Part shown: positions 1 through 11,456 of the stretch, piece after piece
Layout of the letters: each line of letters begins with the position of its first letter
Position numbering within the stretch: the stretch's first letter is position 1
NCBI GenBank assembly: GCA_003058525.1
Contig: QBVD01000060.1
Location: forward strand, 1-64,000
DNA length: 64,000 nucleotides
Direction of reading: 5' to 3'
Source of the DNA: a gamma proteobacterium symbiont of Ctena orbiculata
GTDB lineage: Bacteria; Pseudomonadota; Gammaproteobacteria; Chromatiales; Chromatiaceae
Made by a program: the position numbers and the translations under genes
The notes under the pieces: generated by a model
What the model was told of the DNA's origin: nothing
What the model saw: only the letters and a program-made list of their open reading frames with translations
Database searches by the model: none

Positions 1-74
1 CTCAAGTACCTGTATTTAAGGATCTCTTTAGCGTAACCGAGCATTTGATCGAACAACAAAGAACTAACCAATGA
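1..74 (+). CDS. 3' end of an upstream gene, possibly gmhB (partial)
   Basis: A frame is open from the left edge (first full codon at 3) to a TGA at 72-74, giving a tail of 23 residues that ends EQQRTNQ. Its stop overlaps the plsC start in an ATGA junction, the usual sign of translational coupling. In related gammaproteobacteria the gene before plsC near gyrB is often gmhB (heptose-1,7-bisphosphate phosphatase), and the phrase VPVFKDL resembles the C-terminal part of that family. The identification is an inference from context and a short similarity; most of the gene lies outside the window. Confidence 0.4.
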   Translation, partial: QVPVFKDLFSVTEHLIEQQRTNQ

Positions 75-793
75 TCCTTTTCAAATCCATTCTCTATTTT
101 GTCCTGCTGTTGACCAGCACCATTACAATTGCAACCGTCGGTACACTGATTGGTTGGGCGCTTCCGAAGAACGGCATCCATTGGTTCGACCATGCCTGGA
201 GTCGGATCAATCTGTGGGGACTGGAACACATCTGCGGTTTAAAATACAGACTGCAGGGTGAAGAGAATATCCCCGAAGAGAGCTGCATAATCTTCGCCAA
301 ACACCAATCAGCCTGGGAGACGATTGCACTTATCAGTCTTATACCAGGCCCAAAGTCATGGGTATTGAAGCGAGAACTACTTTTCGTACCCTTTATGGGC
401 TGGGTAATGTACTACTTCAAACCCATCGCCATCGATCGTAAATCGGGGCGCAAAGCCGTCGAACAGATCATCGAACAGGGTACAGAACGACTCGAATCGG
501 GAAAGAACGTATTCGTATTTCCCGAAGGTACGAGGGTTGCCCCGGGGACACGCAAACGCTATGGAATAGGCGGTGCGCTGTTGGCAGAAAATTCAGGTTA
601 TCCGGTACTGCCGGTCGCGCATAACGCAGGGGTGTTCTGGCGCCGGCGCGATATCAGAAAATACCCCGGTACCATCGATGTCCGCATAGGGCCTCTCATC
701 CAGACAAAGGGTCTTAGCGCCGCGAAGATCAATCAAGCGGCTGAGGAATGGATCGAGTCTACGGTTGAGCATCTGCCTCAGAGCCGAGGCTGA
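71..793 (+). CDS. plsC: 1-acyl-sn-glycerol-3-phosphate acyltransferase (PlsC/LPLAT family)
   Basis: Transfers an acyl chain to lysophosphatidic acid to make phosphatidic acid in phospholipid synthesis at the inner membrane. The 240-residue protein has an N-terminal hydrophobic segment (about residues 5-30). The acyltransferase catalytic motif appears as H-x4-E at residues 78-83 (HQSAWE) instead of the commoner H-x4-D, and the substrate-binding motif FPEGTR lies near residue 150. Length fits the family. The ATG overlaps the stop of the preceding gene (ATGA), so it is probably the last gene of an operon entering from the left. It is convergent with gyrB, separated by an inverted-repeat element. 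The Asp-to-Glu change is also known in bacterial LPLAT members, so the protein is probably active. Confidence 0.88.
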   Translation: MILFKSILYFVLLLTSTITIATVGTLIGWALPKNGIHWFDHAWSRINLWGLEHICGLKYRLQGEENIPEESCIIFAKHQSAWETIALISLIPGPKSWVLKRELLFVPFMGWVMYYFKPIAIDRKSGRKAVEQIIEQGTERLESGKNVFVFPEGTRVAPGTRKRYGIGGALLAENSGYPVLPVAHNAGVFWRRRDIRKYPGTIDVRIGPLIQTKGLSAAKINQAAEEWIESTVEHLPQSRG

Positions 794-805
794 TGGGTAT
801 ACTGA

Positions 806-999
806 GTCCGCAAATGAACGCTAATAAACGCAAATAAAGAAAGATAAGGGCATATTGCGCGTGTAATGTGCTGCTTGCAGTAACACGTTTATCTTATTAT
901 TGCTTCTATTAAACAAGTCCTGCAAAGTTCTAGCTAGCTTGGATAAAGCGCTTAAATATCAAAAATGAAATTTGCGTTTATTAGTGTTCATTTGCGGAC
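806..999. repeat. MITE-like inverted repeat, copies of a dispersed TCCGCAAATGAACGC-type repeat
   Basis: The 30-bp arm at 806-835 (starting GTCCGCAAATGAACGC) and the arm at 970-999 are inverted copies with one mismatch. The ~134 bp between them contains a weaker inner inverted repeat (AAGATAA near 840, TTATCTTA near 892, with CGTGT/ACACG inside). The whole segment could fold into one long hairpin and sits exactly between the convergent plsC and gyrB genes, where it may act as a two-way terminator. The same arm recurs as single copies near 20010-20070. No reading frame is present. Confidence 0.75.
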
Positions 1000-1010
1000 T
1001 TTCAAAACAA

Positions 1011-3434
<2,424 letters not shown>

Positions 3435-3523
3435 TCAGTAACCCAGGAAACGGGATACAACGCGCTATTATACCTATAAATTCTCAATCCTTACGAACCA
3501 TTTCTACATTTGAGAAAGCTTGG

Positions 3524-4600
3524 TCAATACAGAAAAGAAATATCGCCATGTTCCACGTGGAACATTTGGCAAGCATCTGCAGAAAGTAGATTTTTTGACC
3601 TATCTGAATCGAGTGTCGTGACAAAACTCTGAATATTCATCTCCTCTATCAAATTGAGTAAATTTGCGTATCTTTCACTATCCAGTTCTGAATGCAGATC
3701 ATCGACTAACAGAACCGGACTTTCCCCTGTTCTATCTTCTAATATTTTCGTCTGAGACAGCAGCATGATGGCTGCTGCTATTTTTGCCTCGCCTCTTGAA
3801 AATATATTTTTTATCGGTTTTCCATCCTGCAATATTTTCAGATCAGACCTATGAGGCCCACAACTGGTAAAACCGCGTTCTTTGTCTATTTTGCTGTTTC
3901 TATCCAATGCCTCAGCTAATGTGAATTCCTCTTTCCATCCCTGTTTTAGTTTCAGTGAGATAGGTTTAATTAAGTCTGTTACATCGATTAAGGCATTGAG
4001 CGTATCATTCCAGATTTTCGTATATTCCGACATTCTCCGATCTATCTCATTACCCAACTGGATCAGCTGCCTATCCCAAACCTTTATCTGTTCTCTCGAT
4101 CCTCGTAGTGCATTGTTTCTCTGAATCAGTGCTTTCTTATACCTATTTACCAGGTTTGCATATTCATGTTCCACGTGGAACATTCCCCAGTTTAAGAGTC
4201 TTCTCCTGTTTTTAGGATCATCCTCAATAATGCGTTGTATATTGGGTGTAATGATTGAAAGTGGTATTGATTTAGCAAGATCTGAGCGTTTTTTTAGATT
4301 CTCGCCATCTTTGCGTATCACAGTGCCGCTGACTGTTTTTCGCAAGCCTATGTGATGTCTGTTATTTGTTGCCGTCTGTAAAGACGTAAATAGGTTGAGG
4401 TGCTCCTCGCCCTCTCTTATCAGACGTCCTGTTTTGTGTTGTCTGAAAGAACGTGCTCTGGCAAGCAGATAGATTGACTCTAATAGGGTTGTCTTTCCAG
4501 CTCCATTGCACCCGACAAAGATATTTATTTTTTTATGTGGGGATAGTTCCGCGTTTGCAATATTTCGCAGATTTTCGATCTTTATTGTTTCTATGTGCAA
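3524..4600 (-). CDS. recF: DNA replication and repair protein RecF
   Basis: SMC-like ATPase that helps load RecA at gapped DNA. The 358-residue protein has the Walker A motif GCNGAGKTT near residue 29, the ABC signature SRGEAK near residue 270, and Walker B VLLVDDLHSELD near 300. The start appears to be TTG (protein begins with HIETIKIENLRN, as in other RecF proteins); no ATG is available nearby and only a weak, distant AAAGG lies upstream. The gene lies between dnaN and gyrB in the standard order. It is unusual in carrying two perfect parS palindromes in its coding sequence, both read in the same frame as the hexapeptide MFHVEH, one near the middle and one just before the C terminus. Confidence 0.96.
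   Translation of the reverse strand: MHIETIKIENLRNIANAELSPHKKINIFVGCNGAGKTTLLESIYLLARARSFRQHKTGRLIREGEEHLNLFTSLQTATNNRHHIGLRKTVSGTVIRKDGENLKKRSDLAKSIPLSIITPNIQRIIEDDPKNRRRLLNWGMFHVEHEYANLVNRYKKALIQRNNALRGSREQIKVWDRQLIQLGNEIDRRMSEYTKIWNDTLNALIDVTDLIKPISLKLKQGWKEEFTLAEALDRNSKIDKERGFTSCGPHRSDLKILQDGKPIKNIFSRGEAKIAAAIMLLSQTKILEDRTGESPVLLVDDLHSELDSERYANLLNLIEEMNIQSFVTTLDSDRSKNLLSADACQMFHVEHGDISFLY
3549..3564. other. parS: parS site 1 (ParB-binding palindrome) in the 3' end of recF
   Basis: The 16-mer TGTTCCACGTGGAACA is a perfect palindrome (18 bp with the flanking A/T pair, 3548-3565). It matches the parS consensus of Pseudomonas-type chromosomes and differs from the Bacillus form TGTTTCACGTGAAACA at two symmetric positions. 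It encodes MFHVEH near the RecF C terminus. ParAB is encoded in this window at 18254-19940. Confidence 0.85.
4167..4182. other. parS: parS site 2 (ParB-binding palindrome) inside recF
   Basis: A second identical copy of TGTTCCACGTGGAACA, again extended to 18 bp by flanking A/T, lies 618 bp from site 1. Since 618 is a multiple of three, both copies read as MFHVEH in RecF. Two exact copies of a 16-bp palindrome within one kilobase are not expected by chance. Confidence 0.85.
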
Positions 4601-4636
4601 TTTGTTGTGTTACTACCTTTCAATCCTTAATTATTT

Positions 4637-5737
4637 CTAGATCCTCATAGGCATTACAACGTATCTGCTTTCTTCGTTTTCCTTACCATAGATCAGGGCA
4701 CTGCTGTTTGTATCCTTGAGTTCTATGATTATTGCCTCCTCTCCTATCGCGTTGATTGCATCTAACAGGTATCCAACATTGAATCCGATTTTCAATTCAT
4801 CACCACTGTATTGCACTTCGAGCTCCTCTTCCGATTCTTCTTGCTCCGGATTGTGGGCCTGAAGCTGCAACAGGTTTTCTCTTAAATCAAATCGTATACC
4901 GCGATATTTTTCATTAGACAGAATCGATGCACGGGTAAGTGATTGTCGGAGACTGTTTTTGTCTGCCTCGACTTCTTTGTCTGATCCAGTAGGCATCACC
5001 CGTTGATATTCAGGAAATCTGCCGTCAATCAGTTTTGATGTGAAAACAGCATTATCAAGTAATACGCGAATATAGCTGTTGCTCAACTCTATTTTGATGT
5101 CATTGTCATTGTTTGTGAGTAAACGGCCTAATTCCAATACCGCCTTTCTCGGTAGAATGATCTGCTGGTTTATCTCTTCTGGCGCAGCGTTCATAGCCTG
5201 GCTCATAGCCAGTCGGTGCCCATCCGTTGCCACAGTCCTTAAGTCGCCCTTGTTTATCTCGAACAACATTCCGTTGAGGTAATAACGTACGTCTTGTTGA
5301 GCCATGGCAAATTGCGTCTTTTCAATCAGTCGATTGAGTGTCGCCTCTTTAATGGTCATTATGTTGTTACTGGGTGTTGGCTCTATGACCGGATAGTCTC
5401 TTGCTGGAAGCAGGCTAAGTGAAAAACGACTTCTGCCCGACTGTAGGTGAACCTTGTCTTCACTGACATCAAGTGTAATCGGTGCAGATTCAGGGAGTGC
5501 TTTGCAGATGTCCAGAAGCTTTCGGGCAGGCAGTGTGAAATCAGCCTCTCCCTCACATTCAGCTTGAGCCTCTGTTCTCAATTCGACTTCGAGGTCAGTG
5601 GCTGTGAGTTGGATCATACCGTTTCCGGCATTGACAAGAATATTGGCGAGTATAGGTAGTGTTTGGCGTCTTTCTACGACACCGGCAATCTTCTGCATTG
5701 GTTCTAGAAGGTTTTCCCTATCTGTCTTTATCTTCAT
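4637..5737 (-). CDS. dnaN: DNA polymerase III subunit beta (sliding clamp)
   Basis: Ring-shaped processivity clamp of the replicative polymerase. The 366-residue length and the N-terminal MKIKTDRENLLEPMQKIAGVVERRQTLP-type beginning are standard. The hydrophobic-cleft end VVMPMRI matches the family's conserved C terminus (MPMRL/I). The start codon is an ATG at 5735-5737; a DnaA-box-like TTATCCACT lies 3 nt upstream, so initiation control and dnaN transcription may interact. It is followed 36 nt later by recF on the same strand. Confidence 0.97.
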   Translation of the reverse strand: MKIKTDRENLLEPMQKIAGVVERRQTLPILANILVNAGNGMIQLTATDLEVELRTEAQAECEGEADFTLPARKLLDICKALPESAPITLDVSEDKVHLQSGRSRFSLSLLPARDYPVIEPTPSNNIMTIKEATLNRLIEKTQFAMAQQDVRYYLNGMLFEINKGDLRTVATDGHRLAMSQAMNAAPEEINQQIILPRKAVLELGRLLTNNDNDIKIELSNSYIRVLLDNAVFTSKLIDGRFPEYQRVMPTGSDKEVEADKNSLRQSLTRASILSNEKYRGIRFDLRENLLQLQAHNPEQEESEEELEVQYSGDELKIGFNVGYLLDAINAIGEEAIIIELKDTNSSALIYGKENEESRYVVMPMRI

Positions 5738-5966
5738 GTTTATCCACTCAGCATTTAATTAATTCTTTTTAAGAAAGTAGAACTATTATTATTATTATTA
5801 GACCTTGGGTCAGCATGGGGGTAAGTTTTTAACTGATTGTTTTTTATAGTATTTTTTCATTTTCTTTTGTGATTTACCGTATTCTGTTCTTGCCAATTAG
5901 CTGTTGATGGTTTGTGGATAGCTCAGCATTTCAATCTTACCCGATTTTCTCAACATTTTATCCACA
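5738..5966. other. oriC: Candidate chromosomal replication origin (oriC) between dnaA and dnaN
   Basis: This 229-bp gap is very AT-rich and non-coding. It holds three DnaA-box-like 9-mers: TTATCCACT at 5740-5748, the inverted TGTGGATAG at 5913-5921, and a perfect TTATCCACA at 5958-5966 that ends at the dnaA stop codon. A TTA/ATT run (5784-5800) and T-rich stretches (about 5824-5868) could serve as the unwinding element. Many gammaproteobacteria have an origin here or in the dnaA-rpmH gap; the latter (7302-7566) shows no good DnaA box. The assignment is an inference from these motifs. Confidence 0.6.
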
Positions 5967-7301
5967 TTAACTGCTGAGGGTTCTCAACAGATTTGAATAG
6001 TCTTCAGAAATACGGGGGTCACTCTCACGCAATTCCTTGACCTTGCGATTGGCGTGAATGACTGTTGTATGGTCTCTTCCGCCAAAGGCATTGCCAATCT
6101 CCGGAAGACTGTGATTTGTCAGCTCTTTGGCAAGTGTCATGGCGATCTGTCTGGGCCTGGCTATGGATCTGCTGCGTTTTGATGAGGTTAGATCAGATGT
6201 GCGGATTTGAAAATACTCCGCAACCGTCTTTTGAATGTTCTCAATCGTGATCTGTTTGTCATGAGCTGCGAGCATGTCGCGCAAGGCATTCTTGGCAAAG
6301 TCGAGATTGATCTCACGTCCTGTAAAGGTGGCGTTGGCAATGACTCTGCGTAGTGCCCCTTCCAACTCCCGGATATTGGAGCGGATCCGCTTGCCCATGA
6401 AAAAAGCGACTTCATTTGGCAGTTCCACATTCAATTGCAGCGCTTTGCTTTGCAGGATGGCGACCCGTGTCTCCAGATCAGGGGGTTCGATGGCGACGGT
6501 CAAGCCCCAACCGAATCGCGACTTGAGCCTCTCTTCCAGTCCGCTGACCTCTTTCGGGAAGCGATCGCTGGAGAGGATGATCTGTTGCTGGGATTCGAAC
6601 AGTGCATTGAATGTGTGGAAAAATTCTTCCTGAGAGCGCTCCTTGCCGGCGAAAAATTGTATATCGTCGATCAACAGGGCATTGACTGAGCGATAGTGCT
6701 TCTTAAATTGTTCGATGGTGTTGTGTTGTAACGCCTTTACCATCTCGGCGACGAATCGTTCCGAATGAAGATAGACTACACGTGCCTGCGGATTTTTCTT
6801 CAGCATCATATTGCCCACCGCATGCATGAGATGGGTCTTTCCCAGGCCCACACCCCCATAGATAAAGAGCGGGTTATAGGCCTTTCCGGGATTTTCACCG
6901 ATCTGAATGGAGGCAGCGCGTGCGATCTGGTTCGATTTTCCTTCGACAAATGTATCGAATACGAAGCTTTGATTGAGGTTGCTGTCGATCGAAGGGGTCT
7001 TCTCCTCGGATGCGGTAAGCTTGTTGGAGTTAACCTGATTGTTCTGTTTCTGTGTAGGCCGTCGTTTGCTGCCGATCTCCACTTTGACGGTCGGCGGATT
7101 GCCATCACACAAACTATTCAGATGATCCTGAATTGTATCCAGGTAGTGATTACGTACCCAATCCAGTACGAACCGGTTGGGTGCGAGAAGTTTCAGATGG
7201 TTTTGATCTTCAACGATTTGCAGCGGGCGTATCCAGGTGTTGTACTGTTGAGGTGATAATACCTGCTCAAGATGTTCTGTACATCGTTGCCAAAGGTTCA
7301 A
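5967..7301 (-). CDS. dnaA: Chromosomal replication initiator DnaA
   Basis: AAA+ initiator that binds DnaA boxes and unwinds oriC. The 444-residue protein has the N-terminal DnaB-interaction domain ([23 protein letters not shown]), a variable linker, Walker [11 protein letters not shown], Walker [10 protein letters not shown], and the C-terminal DNA-binding signature [18 protein letters not shown]. The start codon is TTG (7299-7301), with a GGAGA ribosome-binding sequence about 8 nt upstream; this choice places the conserved NLWQ motif right at the N terminus, as in homologues. It is divergent from rpmH across a 265-bp gap and followed by the candidate oriC and dnaN. Confidence 0.97.
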   Translation of the reverse strand: MNLWQRCTEHLEQVLSPQQYNTWIRPLQIVEDQNHLKLLAPNRFVLDWVRNHYLDTIQDHLNSLCDGNPPTVKVEIGSKRRPTQKQNNQVNSNKLTASEEKTPSIDSNLNQSFVFDTFVEGKSNQIARAASIQIGENPGKAYNPLFIYGGVGLGKTHLMHAVGNMMLKKNPQARVVYLHSERFVAEMVKALQHNTIEQFKKHYRSVNALLIDDIQFFAGKERSQEEFFHTFNALFESQQQIILSSDRFPKEVSGLEERLKSRFGWGLTVAIEPPDLETRVAILQSKALQLNVELPNEVAFFMGKRIRSNIRELEGALRRVIANATFTGREINLDFAKNALRDMLAAHDKQITIENIQKTVAEYFQIRTSDLTSSKRSRSIARPRQIAMTLAKELTNHSLPEIGNAFGGRDHTTVIHANRKVKELRESDPRISEDYSNLLRTLSS

Positions 7302-7472
7302 GTTCTCTCTCCAGCAGCGTTGGATGAGTTGAGATCGATTCCTATAACCAGCTAACCGGCTCTGTGACGCCCTCTGGCCATACCCTTACGAACTGTCAAG
7401 TCTACCTGCGGTCGGAGCAGTTATCTATAGCCGAATGGGAGTAGGCGGCCACTTTTTTTAGTGGATTGTCTA

Positions 7473-7502
7473 TTGACAGGGACTGGTGTTTAGGACTAGG
7501 CT
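7473..7502 (+). promoter_or_regulatory. Putative sigma-70 promoter for rpmH-rnpA
   Basis: A perfect -35 TTGACA (7473-7478) is followed after 18 nt by a weak -10 candidate TAGGCT (7497-7502). A small hairpin, CCACT/AGTGG with a T-rich loop, lies just upstream (7449-7464). The remainder of the dnaA-rpmH gap (7302-7566) shows no coding potential. The -10 match is poor, so the exact promoter is uncertain. Confidence 0.4.
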
Positions 7503-7566
7503 ACGCGTCTTTTTTTCGACCATAAATTATTTTTCAATTTATTGGCGGATCTACCGGTAAGCAGCT

Positions 7567-7701
7567 ATGAAAAGAACCTTTCAACCCAGTAATCTGAAGA
7601 AGGCACGTACCCACGGTTTCCGTGCGCGTATGGCAACACGTAACGGCCGCAAGGTGCTGAAGGCACGTCGGGCCAAGGGACGTGCACGCCTGGCACTCTG
7701 A
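7567..7701 (+). CDS. rpmH: 50S ribosomal protein L34
   Basis: This 44-residue, highly basic protein of the large ribosomal subunit starts [20 protein letters not shown] and ends RARLAL, matching L34 over its whole length (usually 44-46 residues). The ATG at 7567 is the start. It heads the classic rpmH-rnpA-yidD-yidC-mnmE cluster, and its 3' end may overlap the 5' end of rnpA, as the rnpA frame is open through it. Confidence 0.97.
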   Translation: MKRTFQPSNLKKARTHGFRARMATRNGRKVLKARRAKGRARLAL

Positions 7702-7714
7702 ATATATACGCTCC

Positions 7715-8080
7715 TTGCCAACATCCGAAGGGACTTTTCCCCGTCGTTGCAGACTTGTTAAGCCCGGCGACTACCGTCGGGTTTTTGGTGATGGGGAACG
7801 CTCTTCCGATGGCTTGTTTCTGGTGCTGGCCAGATCCAACCAGCTTGATTGCGCACGACTCGGTTTGGCGGTTTCAAAAAAAAGCAGTCCCAGTGCCGTG
7901 CATAGAAACCGCATCAAGCGTCTGATTCGGGAAAGTTTCAGACTAAACCAGGCGCTGCTCACCGGACTCGATCTGGTGGTTGTGTCTAGACATGGCGCTG
8001 TAAATGCCGAGAATAGGCAATGTTTGAATTCCCTTGAACAACATTGGCGAAATATGGTGGAAAAATGCGCCGCATCGTGA
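7715..8080 (+). CDS. rnpA: Ribonuclease P protein component
   Basis: Protein cofactor of RNase P, which trims the 5' leader of precursor tRNAs. The signature RNRIKRLIRESFR is present in the middle of the protein, and FPRRCRLVKPGDYRRVF matches the family's N-terminal region. The start is not certain. The frame is open from a GTG at 7682 (132 residues, overlapping rpmH by 20 nt), but homologues have the FPR motif within about eight residues of the start, which favours the TTG at 7715 (121 residues). Neither has a convincing ribosome-binding site; translation may be coupled to rpmH. The 3' end overlaps yidD. Confidence 0.92.
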   Translation: MPTSEGTFPRRCRLVKPGDYRRVFGDGERSSDGLFLVLARSNQLDCARLGLAVSKKSSPSAVHRNRIKRLIRESFRLNQALLTGLDLVVVSRHGAVNAENRQCLNSLEQHWRNMVEKCAAS

Positions 8081-8301
8081 TCTCTCTGATCAAGCTCTAC
8101 CAAACGATCCTGAGCCCGTTTGTGGGACAGCATTGCCGTTTTTATCCCAGTTGTTCGACCTATGCGTTGGAGGCCTTGGAAAAGCACGGTACCCTGCAGG
8201 GTCTCTGGCTCTCTATCAAACGAGTCTCCCGCTGTCATCCTTGGCATGAAGGTGGTGTAGATCCGGTACCCGAACCCCGAAAAAAGCAGTTACATGGATA
8301 A
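8065..8301 (+). CDS. yidD: Membrane protein insertion efficiency factor YidD
   Basis: Small inner-membrane-associated protein that assists YidC-dependent insertion. From the ATG at 8065 the protein is 78 residues and carries the family motif FYPSCSTYALEAL with its conserved cysteines, then RCHPWHEGGVDPVPE. An earlier TTG at 8044 is in frame, but the ATG has a GGTGGA ribosome-binding sequence just upstream and gives the family-typical MRRIVISLIKLYQ start. It overlaps the rnpA 3' end and the yidC 5' end (8 nt), so the three are probably translationally coupled. Confidence 0.94.
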   Translation: MRRIVISLIKLYQTILSPFVGQHCRFYPSCSTYALEALEKHGTLQGLWLSIKRVSRCHPWHEGGVDPVPEPRKKQLHG

Positions 8302-9958
8302 TATACGACTGATCCTATTCTTTGTTCTCGCCTTCGTTGGTTTGCTGCTCTATCAAGCTTGGCAGCAGGACTATGGTCCGCAAACCCAGCCGAAACCACA
8401 GAGCGCATCTACTCCGGCAAGCGTTGACACTTCGGCTGATGCCGCTGCTGTACCGACAGTAGAGGTAACGGCTGAATTGCCTGCCGCCGCCGGACCGGAG
8501 AACGCGGATGGCTCCGCCGGATCCACCCAGGCGACAATCGTAAACGTGGAAACGGATCTGCTGAAGCTGGAAATATCCACCCGGGGTGGAACGGTGCAGA
8601 AGGCGCTGCTGCTCGATTACCCCATATCCCTTGAGCAGCCTGAAGTGAAAGTCGAGCTTCTGAGTCCTCGGGAACCCGACATTTTCATCGCCCAATCAGG
8701 CCTGATCGGCAGCGAAAAAGGGAAGGCGCCCGACCACGATGCGATATACCAGGTACAACAAGGCCACTACAAAATGGTTGATGGCAGCGATGAACTGGTG
8801 GTGCCACTGGTCTGGACACATAGTGATGGCATTCAGGTCACCAAAGAGTTCATATTCCGTCCCGGCAGTTATCTTGCCGATGTTCGCTATCAGATAGATA
8901 ACCAATCCGCCGTGGGATGGGCAGCCAGGGATTACGGTCAGTTGCAGCGAATGGAACCAAGTAGTGACGGCAACGGTTTTACCACCTACACCTACACGGG
9001 CGGGGTCTTCTACAACCCTCAGGACAAGTACGAAAAGGTGGACTTCGACGATATGGCGAAGAAGAAGCTGAATGTCGAATCGGATCAGGGGTGGCTGGCG
9101 ATGATTCAGCACTATTTTCTGAGTGCTTGGATACCGCCCAAGGATCAGGTTGAGCATTACTATACCAATGCGCTCTCTGGTGGAAAATATTTGATCGGTA
9201 GTTACTCTCCCACAGTAACCGTGCCGGCAGGTGAAAGCACCACTCTGACCCGCAGACTCTATGTTGGTCCGAAGCTGCAGGATCAGCTGGAGGTTATTGC
9301 GGAAGGACTCGAACTGACCGTCGATTACGGCTGGCTCACCGTGATAGCGAAACCGATCTTCTGGCTTTTAAAGACTATCCACACCTGGGTCGGCAACTGG
9401 GGTTGGGCGATTATCATTCTCACCCTGCTGATAAAGGCGGCTTTTTTCAAGCTGTCGGAAACCAGCTACAAGTCGATGGCGAATATGCGCAAGTTCACGC
9501 CCAGGATACAGGCGATCAAGGATCGCTATGGCGATGACAAGCAACGCGTTCAGGCCGCCATGATGGAGCTCTATAAAAAGGAGAAGATAAACCCACTCGG
9601 CGGTTGTCTGCCCATATTGGTTCAAATACCTGTTTTCATCGCCCTCTACTGGGTGTTGCTGGAGAGCGTGGAGTTGCGACAGGCACCGTGGGTTCTGTGG
9701 ATTGAAAGCCTGTCGGAAAAGGATCCCTATTTCATATTGCCATTGATCATGGGTGTCTCCATGTTCGTGCAACAGAAACTCAATCCGGCGCCACCTGACC
9801 CGATGCAGGCGAAGATCATGATGACACTGCCATTTGTGTTCACCATATTCTTTGCTTTCTTCCCTGCCGGGCTGGTGCTCTATTGGGTGGTCAACAATCT
9901 GATATCGATTGCTCAACAGTGGTATATCACGCGCAAGATCGAACAAGCGGCGAACTGA
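8294..9958 (+). CDS. yidC: Membrane protein insertase YidC
   Basis: Inserts and folds inner-membrane proteins alone or with SecYEG. The 554 residues fit the proteobacterial long form: an N-terminal membrane segment (about residues 5-22), a Pro/Ala/Ser-rich linker, a large periplasmic beta domain (about 60-340), and the conserved five-helix core with GWAIIILTLLIKAAFF, NPLGGCLPILVQIPVF and the final YWVVNNLISIAQQW segment. The conserved arginine of the hydrophilic groove falls in the expected region (SYKSMANMRK). It precedes mnmE by 18 nt in one operon. Confidence 0.97.
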   Translation: MDNIRLILFFVLAFVGLLLYQAWQQDYGPQTQPKPQSASTPASVDTSADAAAVPTVEVTAELPAAAGPENADGSAGSTQATIVNVETDLLKLEISTRGGTVQKALLLDYPISLEQPEVKVELLSPREPDIFIAQSGLIGSEKGKAPDHDAIYQVQQGHYKMVDGSDELVVPLVWTHSDGIQVTKEFIFRPGSYLADVRYQIDNQSAVGWAARDYGQLQRMEPSSDGNGFTTYTYTGGVFYNPQDKYEKVDFDDMAKKKLNVESDQGWLAMIQHYFLSAWIPPKDQVEHYYTNALSGGKYLIGSYSPTVTVPAGESTTLTRRLYVGPKLQDQLEVIAEGLELTVDYGWLTVIAKPIFWLLKTIHTWVGNWGWAIIILTLLIKAAFFKLSETSYKSMANMRKFTPRIQAIKDRYGDDKQRVQAAMMELYKKEKINPLGGCLPILVQIPVFIALYWVLLESVELRQAPWVLWIESLSEKDPYFILPLIMGVSMFVQQKLNPAPPDPMQAKIMMTLPFVFTIFFAFFPAGLVLYWVVNNLISIAQQWYITRKIEQAAN

Positions 9959-9976
9959 TCAGGGTTTGTTAACACC

Positions 9977-11323
9977 ATGCATCCGGTTGATACCATCGCG
10001 GCTGTAGCGACCCCCCAGGGGCGAGGGAGTGTGGGCATCGTCCGCATCAGTGGGCCCGCATGCAGAGATATCGCTGACGCGCTGTTGGATACAATACCAT
10101 CACCCAGACAAGCGTGCTTTATGCCGTTTCTCGATCAGGATCGTGCGGTGATCGATAGTGGTCTGGCCATTTTTTTCCCCAAGCCCCACTCATTCACCGG
10201 TGAGGATGTGCTTGAATTGCAGGGGCACGGTGGTCCGGTTGTTATGGATCTGCTGCTCCAACGCACACTTCAGTTGGGCGCACGCCTCGCACGACCGGGT
10301 GAGTTCAGTGAACGGGCCTTCCTAAACGGCAAGCTCGATCTGGTGCAGGCCGAAGCGATAGCAGACCTGATCGATGCGGAGAGCCAGGCTGCGGCTCGAT
10401 CGGCCACGCGTACCTTGCAAGGTGCATTCTCAAACAAGATAGAACGGCTGGTGGAGTCATTGATCGAATTGCGTCTCTACGTGGAGTCAGCGATCGACTT
10501 CCCGGAGGAGGAAATCGACTTTCTCACCTGCAGTAATGTCAGTGAGCGTTTACATTCAATCCTCGATGAGATCGAATCGACTCGTCAAAGCGCACATAGC
10601 GGCAGATTGCTGAGAGATGGATTGACCCTGGTAATCGCGGGCAGACCGAATGCCGGTAAATCGAGCCTGCTGAACGCCCTGGCCGGCGCCGAGGCCGCGA
10701 TCGTCACCGATATACCCGGCACCACCAGGGATCTGCTGCGTGAACGTATTACCATCGATGGCTTGCCGCTGCATATTATCGATACCGCAGGTTTGCGGGA
10801 GAGTCATGACCCGGTTGAAGCAGAAGGGATTCGTCGCGCAAAAAAGGAGATCGAGCAGGCTGATCGGGTACTTTGGGTTTTTGACGATTCTACTGATCCG
10901 CATCACCTCGCCATCGATCGAGATCAATTGCCAAAGGGTGTCCCGGTTACCCTGATCCGCAATAAGATCGATATTGCCGGCAACACTCCCGGCATACTTG
11001 AGGATGAGTCAGAGGTTGAGGTTGCCTTGTCGGCCACCCGTGGCGATGGCATCGATCTGCTGACTACCCACCTTAAACAGTGTGTGGGTTACCGGCATCT
11101 GGGAGAGGGTGATTTTATCGCCAGACGCCGTCATCTGGATGCCCTGGAACGTGCCATCGGGCATCTCCGTCAAGGAGAGTTGAGCCTGCAACGAGACCAG
11201 GCGGGCGAATTGCTGGCTGAAGATCTGCGCCTGGCTCAACAATCGTTATCTGAGATTACCGGTGAATTCACGGCTGATGACCTGTTAGGGCGTATCTTCA
11301 GTAGTTTCTGTATCGGAAAATAG
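9977..11323 (+). CDS. mnmE: tRNA modification GTPase MnmE
   Basis: With MnmG (encoded at 15643) it makes the 5-carboxymethylaminomethyl group on wobble U34 of certain tRNAs. The 448-residue protein has an N-terminal folate-binding domain ([24 protein letters not shown]), a G domain with G1 [10 protein letters not shown]3 DTAGLRE and G4 NKID, and the C-terminal catalytic-cysteine motif CIGK at the very end. All features are intact. In many gammaproteobacteria mnmE is directly followed by mnmG; here four other genes lie between them. Confidence 0.97.
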   Translation: MHPVDTIAAVATPQGRGSVGIVRISGPACRDIADALLDTIPSPRQACFMPFLDQDRAVIDSGLAIFFPKPHSFTGEDVLELQGHGGPVVMDLLLQRTLQLGARLARPGEFSERAFLNGKLDLVQAEAIADLIDAESQAAARSATRTLQGAFSNKIERLVESLIELRLYVESAIDFPEEEIDFLTCSNVSERLHSILDEIESTRQSAHSGRLLRDGLTLVIAGRPNAGKSSLLNALAGAEAAIVTDIPGTTRDLLRERITIDGLPLHIIDTAGLRESHDPVEAEGIRRAKKEIEQADRVLWVFDDSTDPHHLAIDRDQLPKGVPVTLIRNKIDIAGNTPGILEDESEVEVALSATRGDGIDLLTTHLKQCVGYRHLGEGDFIARRRHLDALERAIGHLRQGELSLQRDQAGELLAEDLRLAQQSLSEITGEFTADDLLGRIFSSFCIGK

Positions 11324-11456
11324 GGCCTGACTTCAGGCAGTGGCTAATTGAAGCTGTATCATTAACGATTTTTTTGATCAAGCACATTGCAGCCATGGTA
11401 AAGTCGGGGCTAACTGTGGTGCAATAGGTTAATGTAATGAACGAGGAGGCGGAATT

